DNA of 64,000 nt from Branchiostoma belcheri (taxonomy: Eukaryota; Chordata; Leptocardii; Amphioxiformes; Branchiostomatidae), in contig NW_017803987.1 in assembly GCF_001625305.1 (NCBI RefSeq), positions 1,301,012 to 1,365,011 on the forward strand, read 5' to 3'. The notes below the pieces were generated by a model. It was given only the letters and a program-made list of their open reading frames with translations. It searched no databases and was not told the origin of the DNA. Both the position numbers and the translations under genes were made by a program. Below, piece after piece: positions 59,310-64,000 of the stretch (within the stretch, counting starts at the first letter, position 1; every line of letters starts with the position of its first letter).

Positions 59310-62300
59310 TTAGGCCGGACCAAAGACGAAATAGCGGGCTGACGCGCCGTACACCCAAGTGTCTGCCCAAGAGGTAATAATCATGTAGAACCCTCTGGTC
59401 GTTACGCTTTCTGTGTAAACATCCAGCCTGAAACACAAACAACAGTTGGAAAATTTCGCGTCACGGGTGAACTTTAATTTTACAATTTGCGTCGCTCTTA
59501 TGAAATTTTGGTCATAGTTACATAAAGCGATTTTTTTTTTGCTTTTTTTCTGAAAAAAGGTCAACGTCAATGAGGTAATCCATAAAATTACTGTTGCCCA
59601 ATAAAGCAACAAAGAAAAAACTACCTGTCGTTTGCACTGGCCCACGAGTCGACCTTTGTTATGGAGGGGACGACGGATGGAACCTGTGAGTAAGTGCGCG
59701 TAAAGCCGACGTACTCCCGCGTGCTGGTGGCAAACCCTTGCCAAGGGAGCAACTTGAGGCCACTCTCACCTGAAAATTAAACCAACAATCAAGAGCAATT
59801 CCTTTACCTTGGTTTTATCAATGATGATGATGTTTACTTGCACATTCATACCCAATGGCTTAAGCTCAGTGGTTTTACAAGTCGTATTTTATAGAAGTGC
59901 TACACTACATGTACATACAGCTGGATGTCATTGAGTATATGAGGCTAACATTGATTGTATAGTTTACTTCCCTCTTTTTAAAATAGAATATACGAACTCA
60001 CAGAGTTTTAGTTTTCCAGTATTTGTAGGGATGGCATAATATACACAAGTAAATAATCTTTTACTAAGTATTTAAATGGTGTGTCTAAATTCAGAGCACC
60101 TATAAAAGAATTATGTATGTCCCTGTAAATCCCAAAGTCCAACATAAAATGAATTTTATCTTCTAATATCGTACAAGAGATGTTGAATAAAGATTCCTCA
60201 GACCCACTTTAATGTTATTGTAGGAGACTGAATTTTCACACCTTTGCAAATTCTCTTTGTAGCTTACATGATTATTTTCAAAGGACGTATTCATTGAACC
60301 ATCCTCGTACGTAAAGATAATATTATGTTTTCGTACTTATTTACATGATACAGGTCACTATATGAGTCATAAACACGGTGATCCAAACTGGTAAAGAATT
60401 CATAACCTAGTAGCAATGTACGCGTACATTGTTTGTATGCAAGTCGAAATAGACAGAAGTAGAGCACAGGAAAACCAATTGTAACTTACAGTTGACGTTT
60501 CGCCAGTTAGCCATTGAGGCCTCTGCACTGTTGAGCCGGCTGGTCAGATGGCTGGCAGTGGTAGAGAGCCCGGAGACGTCACTCCGCAAACTGGCCACAG
60601 TCGTGCTCAGATCACCTCCCGCGTTACTCTCCAGTTGGGCCAGCGTCGTGCCCTGTTCTTCCACAGTCTCGGTGATTTCGTCCACGTCGTCCCGAAGTTC
60701 GGTTTCGAAGGTTTCCGACCCAGTTTCCATGGTTTGTACTTCTGTCTCCAGACCGTCCACGGCTGTATCCAGTTCTGTAATTCGAGCAAGGACTTCGTTT
60801 ACGTCCTGGTTTGAGGCCAGGTCTGCCAGCTGTGTCATGGCCTCCTGGTATCCCGTCTCTAGCCTAGTGACATCCGCCTCCAACACTTCCGACTGATCCG
60901 AGAGGGTTTGGTAGTGGTTTTGGAGCTGCTGAATGCTTGCCTGGGTGGCGGTCAGTGTTTGGGTGTTAGATTGCGCCTGTGTGTTGAGCTGGGTGATCTG
61001 ACTGGACAGACCACTCACAGAACCGGCGGTTTCTTCGAGCTGATCTATCTCTGACTGAACGGCCGTTAGAGATGTGGTCATGGCGACAAGACTCGCTTCA
61101 ACCGTCCCGATACGCTGAGCTGACGATGCTACGTAGCCTGATATCTCTTGTTGTAAAGCCTGTGGGTCTGCGTCTTCAAGTGCCGCCTCCACGCTTTGGA
61201 TACGCTGATCGTAGTTGGCGATCGACTGCTGTGTGGTTTGTACCTCTGTGATGAAACCAGTTCCCTGCTCGTTCATCCCCGATAGGGTAGTTTGCAGTCC
61301 TGCCGCTGTAGTCTGCAAAGATACCAAACCCTCCAAAACATCTCCCTCTGAACTTCCCTGACCGGTTAGTCCGGATTCGATGGTCTGCATACGCGCCTCT
61401 GTTCTGTTCTCTTGTTGTTGAACCTCTTGTTGCAACCCTTCGTAGGACTGTTGCAGTCCTTCCTGCTGTTGTTCTGCCTGCTGTAAAGAGTCGTTAACGG
61501 TCTCGAGTTGTGCAGTTAGACTGTCAACGTTTCCTTGCAGTGTCTGTAAAGCTTCATCTTGACCATCTACTTGTTGCTCTACGGTGTTGATGCTTCCGCT
61601 CAGTGATTGGACATCCGACTCAATCGTAGTGATGCTCTCGCGGACACTCTCTCCGTTTGCCTCCAAAGCAGTTATCCTCGTTTCGGCTTGAGTCAGACGT
61701 TGATCCATAGCTTCGTTCCCTTGGCGGAAGGTCTCCGCTAGTTCGTCCATTGCCACCTGTATCGTTCCCTGCCGTTGTTCTTGCTCATCAAGAAGAGTGG
61801 CCTGAGTCTCCAGTTGACCGCTTATCTCCGTGCCTTGCTCTTGCAGATTCTGTGTAGCGGCTTCGAGGTTTGCAACGTCACCTTCCAACACCTGTACGTC
61901 ACCTTCTAAGGAATCTTGCGCTTGCTGCTGAACCTGAAGGCGGTTGTCCAAGTCGCCGATTTCTTGTGTTTTGTTCTGAACAGATCGCTCCATGGACTGC
62001 ATTCCGTTGTGATGCTCTATTTTCTGTTGATCCAGGGCTTCAATCTGTGACTGTAGATCAGCGATGAGTTCGTCCAGACCTCTCACGCGATCCTCTTGAG
62101 AAGTATCCTCGAGCACGGCCTGCGCATCGGCAAGAAGTTGCTCTTTCTGTTCCTCCGCGGCCGCCTCGCGCTCTTCGCTAGCAGTCTTCATCGCCTCAAA
62201 CTCCTGACGAAGGACGTATTGCGCATCCCTTTGCTCCAGAAAATTGCTCTCAAGCGTGGCATTGAAGTGTTGCTTTTGGTCATACAGCTCGTAGTCAAGT

Positions 62301-62720
62301 TGATCAATGGACTCTCGAAGGGTTTCTTGAAGTCCTTGCTGGCGTCTCTTCATCCCTTCGACTTCAGCTGTACATTGGGATTCCAAGGCAGACACTGCTG
62401 CCTGGTGGTGAACCAGAGAGGCATTCACCGCCCCAAATTGTTGTTGGATAGCTGAAAATGAGCCTTCAGTCTCCTGGAGTTGGTCAGTGAGGCTGTTCAC
62501 CATGTTTGTCAAATCGGTAATGCTGCTCTCAGTTGCCTGTGAGGACGAAATGTGGTTCCTATGTGTTACTTGCGACTCACATGGCAAATCCGTGGTACTC
62601 GTACATTGAACAAATTTAAGTTATTAATTCACACACACACACATACACACACACACACACACACACATTTCTTGTCAACAGAAACACCAATCGGATCTTT
62701 GACGGTAGAGATCCAATTGG

Positions 62721-62766
<46 letters not shown>

Positions 62767-63507
62767 TGTCTTTCATTCTCACCTTAAGTTTTGTCAAGGC
62801 TGTCCTGTAGCTCTTCAGTTCGTTATTAAGCCTGTCCACCCTTGCGGCCAGGTCGTCAAAATCCTCTGTTAGAAGAAACAACAAAAATTCTAAGTACACC
62901 GTGATATGACATACTAAAAGGCTGTCACTTAAACCACCTTCTATAAATATTTAATTTCTTTGTAAATGACTTAAATATGATTCCTCGTAGATTTCCCAAA
63001 ATTTATACAAACGTTAACATCGAAAATAATTTTGCTGTGACATATCTTACTGTGAGAGCTTGCAGACGTTGGAACAAATTTTCTAAACAAATGATTTATT
63101 AATTTGTTTCTCCATACCAAACAGGAATACGACTTTAAGGTCTCTTTGATGTAACGGTTTTTAGTGTGATACAGTAGTGTGGCACAGTATACATTTGGGA
63201 CATTCTCCCAGACAAAGTGGTCGGCCTGATCACTGACAACAACTTCCAGTCATTCAAAACGACACCGGCATCTTCTTTCCACCATCAGCACCTCTGCATG
63301 TAGCTAGAACCTTGCAGTTGCTGTAAACCAATAATTAGCCCGTAGTGCAACTGTTATGTTACCGCATTGTTGTTTATCTTACTGCATTGTAGGAAAAAAG
63401 TACTTGCCTTCCAACAGTGTCACTTCTTTGCAGTCTTGTGCCTGTACATCTGGCCACCTCAGAGAGACTGCCAGCACCATCGCCAGAACAACGGTGAAGA
63501 AAGCCAT
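59310..63507 (-). CDS. Gene F: secreted coiled-coil H-type lectin, 830 aa
   Basis: Exons: 63507-63408, 62865-62783, 62536-60490, 59769-59625, 59427-59310 (100, 83, 2047, 145, 118 bases), phases 1, 0, 1, 2. Signal peptide MAFFTVVLAMVLAVSL is identical to gene E. The exon 1 donor must be GC (AG|GCAAGT): it gives the same exon length and phase as gene E, whose donor at that place is GT. Residues about 35-743 are coiled coil. Residues 744-830 are the H-type lectin: YVGFTRTYSQVPSVVPSI and KVDSW in exon 4, RGFYMIITSWADTWVY in exon 5, W-x-D-T intact. The end (ARYFVFGPA) differs from the usual W-x-A-x-G terminus. Intron 2 holds facing CA and GT repeats next to the donor. Confidence 0.92.
59780..60480. 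other. Intron 3 of gene F
   Basis: A+T-rich intron without recognisable elements. No minisatellite like that of genes B and C. Confidence 0.6.
62628..62765. repeat. Facing (CA)n and (GT)n repeats in intron 2 of gene F
   Basis: (CA)n at 62,630-62,667 and (GT)n at 62,727-62,765 are complementary and separated by about 60 bases, so the transcript can fold. The GT run on the plus strand is CA in the transcript and lies 18 bases past the exon 2 donor. Confidence 0.95.
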
Positions 63508-63609
63508 GTTTGGACGAGCCCTTACGGCGGAGGGTAGAGCTGAGGCCTGGCTGTGTCGGCCCTTCTTCTTCACCGACTCGAAATTGAGAAAACTCGTTCA
63601 CACAACCTG

Positions 63610-63615
63610 TTTATA
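63610..63615 (-). promoter_or_regulatory. TATA box of gene F
   Basis: TATAAA in GCAGGTATAAACAGGTTGTG, 103 bases 5' of the ATG, the same distance as in gene E. The 5' UTR is also nearly identical to that of E. Confidence 0.7.
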
Positions 63616-63639
63616 CCTGCTTACACATTCGTCAACTAG

Positions 63640-64000
63640 CGTTTCTTTGTGTTTCCTACAGCCATTTTGAGGCCACCAAATGCGGATGGGAAATGTTTTG
63701 TTGTGTAATTATATGGCAAGGACGTTCAATTCACAAACATGTCTTTCACGAAATGTTGGTGGAAATATTCTGCGGTCAGTTCAATACTCCTGCGAGTAAC
63801 TATGTTATGAAACTTGATTATGACAAATGAATGCAACGCCTTGGGGGGGGGGGAGGCTGGTTAACGTTTGTGTCTTAGCCGCTTTGGTATCGTACAACAA
63901 CTTAAAACACTTACCTACACGTGAAGATATGTGAGGGTAATTGCCACCACCACCAAGGGGTTTTACGTACGTGAAAAATACAGGGATTTTTCTCGGTATG
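63640..64000. repeat. 5' flank of gene F, shared with gene E
   Basis: Matches 56,760-57,125 (for example TCACGAAATGTT, ATTATGACA and TTGGTATCGTACA strings in the same order). Homology runs off the window edge, so the E/F duplication unit extends further right. Confidence 0.75.

Noticed and set aside
63379..63573. N-terminal extension MKKKGRH… of genes E and F
   Set aside because: The extension begins at GTG, not ATG; the first ATG after the TATA box is at the signal peptide.

Overview
The window looks like a piece of a chordate-like invertebrate nuclear genome, most probably amphioxus (Branchiostoma). The reasons are short exons separated by GT-AG introns, TATA-box promoters, many tRNA-derived SINEs, foldback and TIR mini-elements and minisatellites, and a lineage-specific tandem family of secreted lectins. 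There are no bacterial features, no CRISPR array and no stand-alone tRNA or rRNA gene. The species assignment is inference from these traits.

Layout. Bases 1-21,800 are almost entirely repeats: a 1.3-1.5 kb direct duplication that captures empty and filled sites of two small elements, a ~750 bp higher-order tandem array, a 53 bp array, an ~85 bp array with tRNA B-box-like cores, a 39 bp minisatellite, arrays of ATCCG-type motifs, and the 3' tail of a non-LTR reverse transcriptase. I see no intact gene there. Bases 22,054-63,507 hold six genes, all on the minus strand and all head to tail. I call them A (22,054-25,337), B (29,891-35,185), C (37,187-41,829), D (43,872-48,669), E (51,835-56,529) and F (59,310-63,507).

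All six were rebuilt by hand from splice sites and share one plan: exon 1 signal peptide, exon 2 short helix, exon 3 very long coiled coil (365 codons in A, about 673-682 in the others), exons 4 and 5 together one H-type lectin domain. Intron phases are 1, 0, 1, 2 in every gene. Predicted lengths are A 501, B 828, C 828, E 827 and F 830 residues; D carries three clustered one-base indels in exon 3. The expected product is a secreted, multimeric, rod-like lectin with a carbohydrate-binding head, similar in logic to collectins but built from different parts. A role in innate recognition, mucus or egg and epithelial surfaces is inference.

B and C are a recent tandem duplication whose junction is visible near 36,334-36,340; E and F are an older duplicate pair with shared 5' and 3' flanks; D is closest to B/C; A is an outlier with a nine-residue YKDDKG-type repeat. 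The most striking signals are (i) the lectin exons of B and C, which differ far more than their coiled coils or flanking DNA, (ii) replacement in B and C of the Trp of the family's W-x-D-T loop by Cys, and (iii) an intronic minisatellite in B and C that contains copies of the exon 3 splice junction, one of which in C would extend the protein by exactly 60 in-frame codons.
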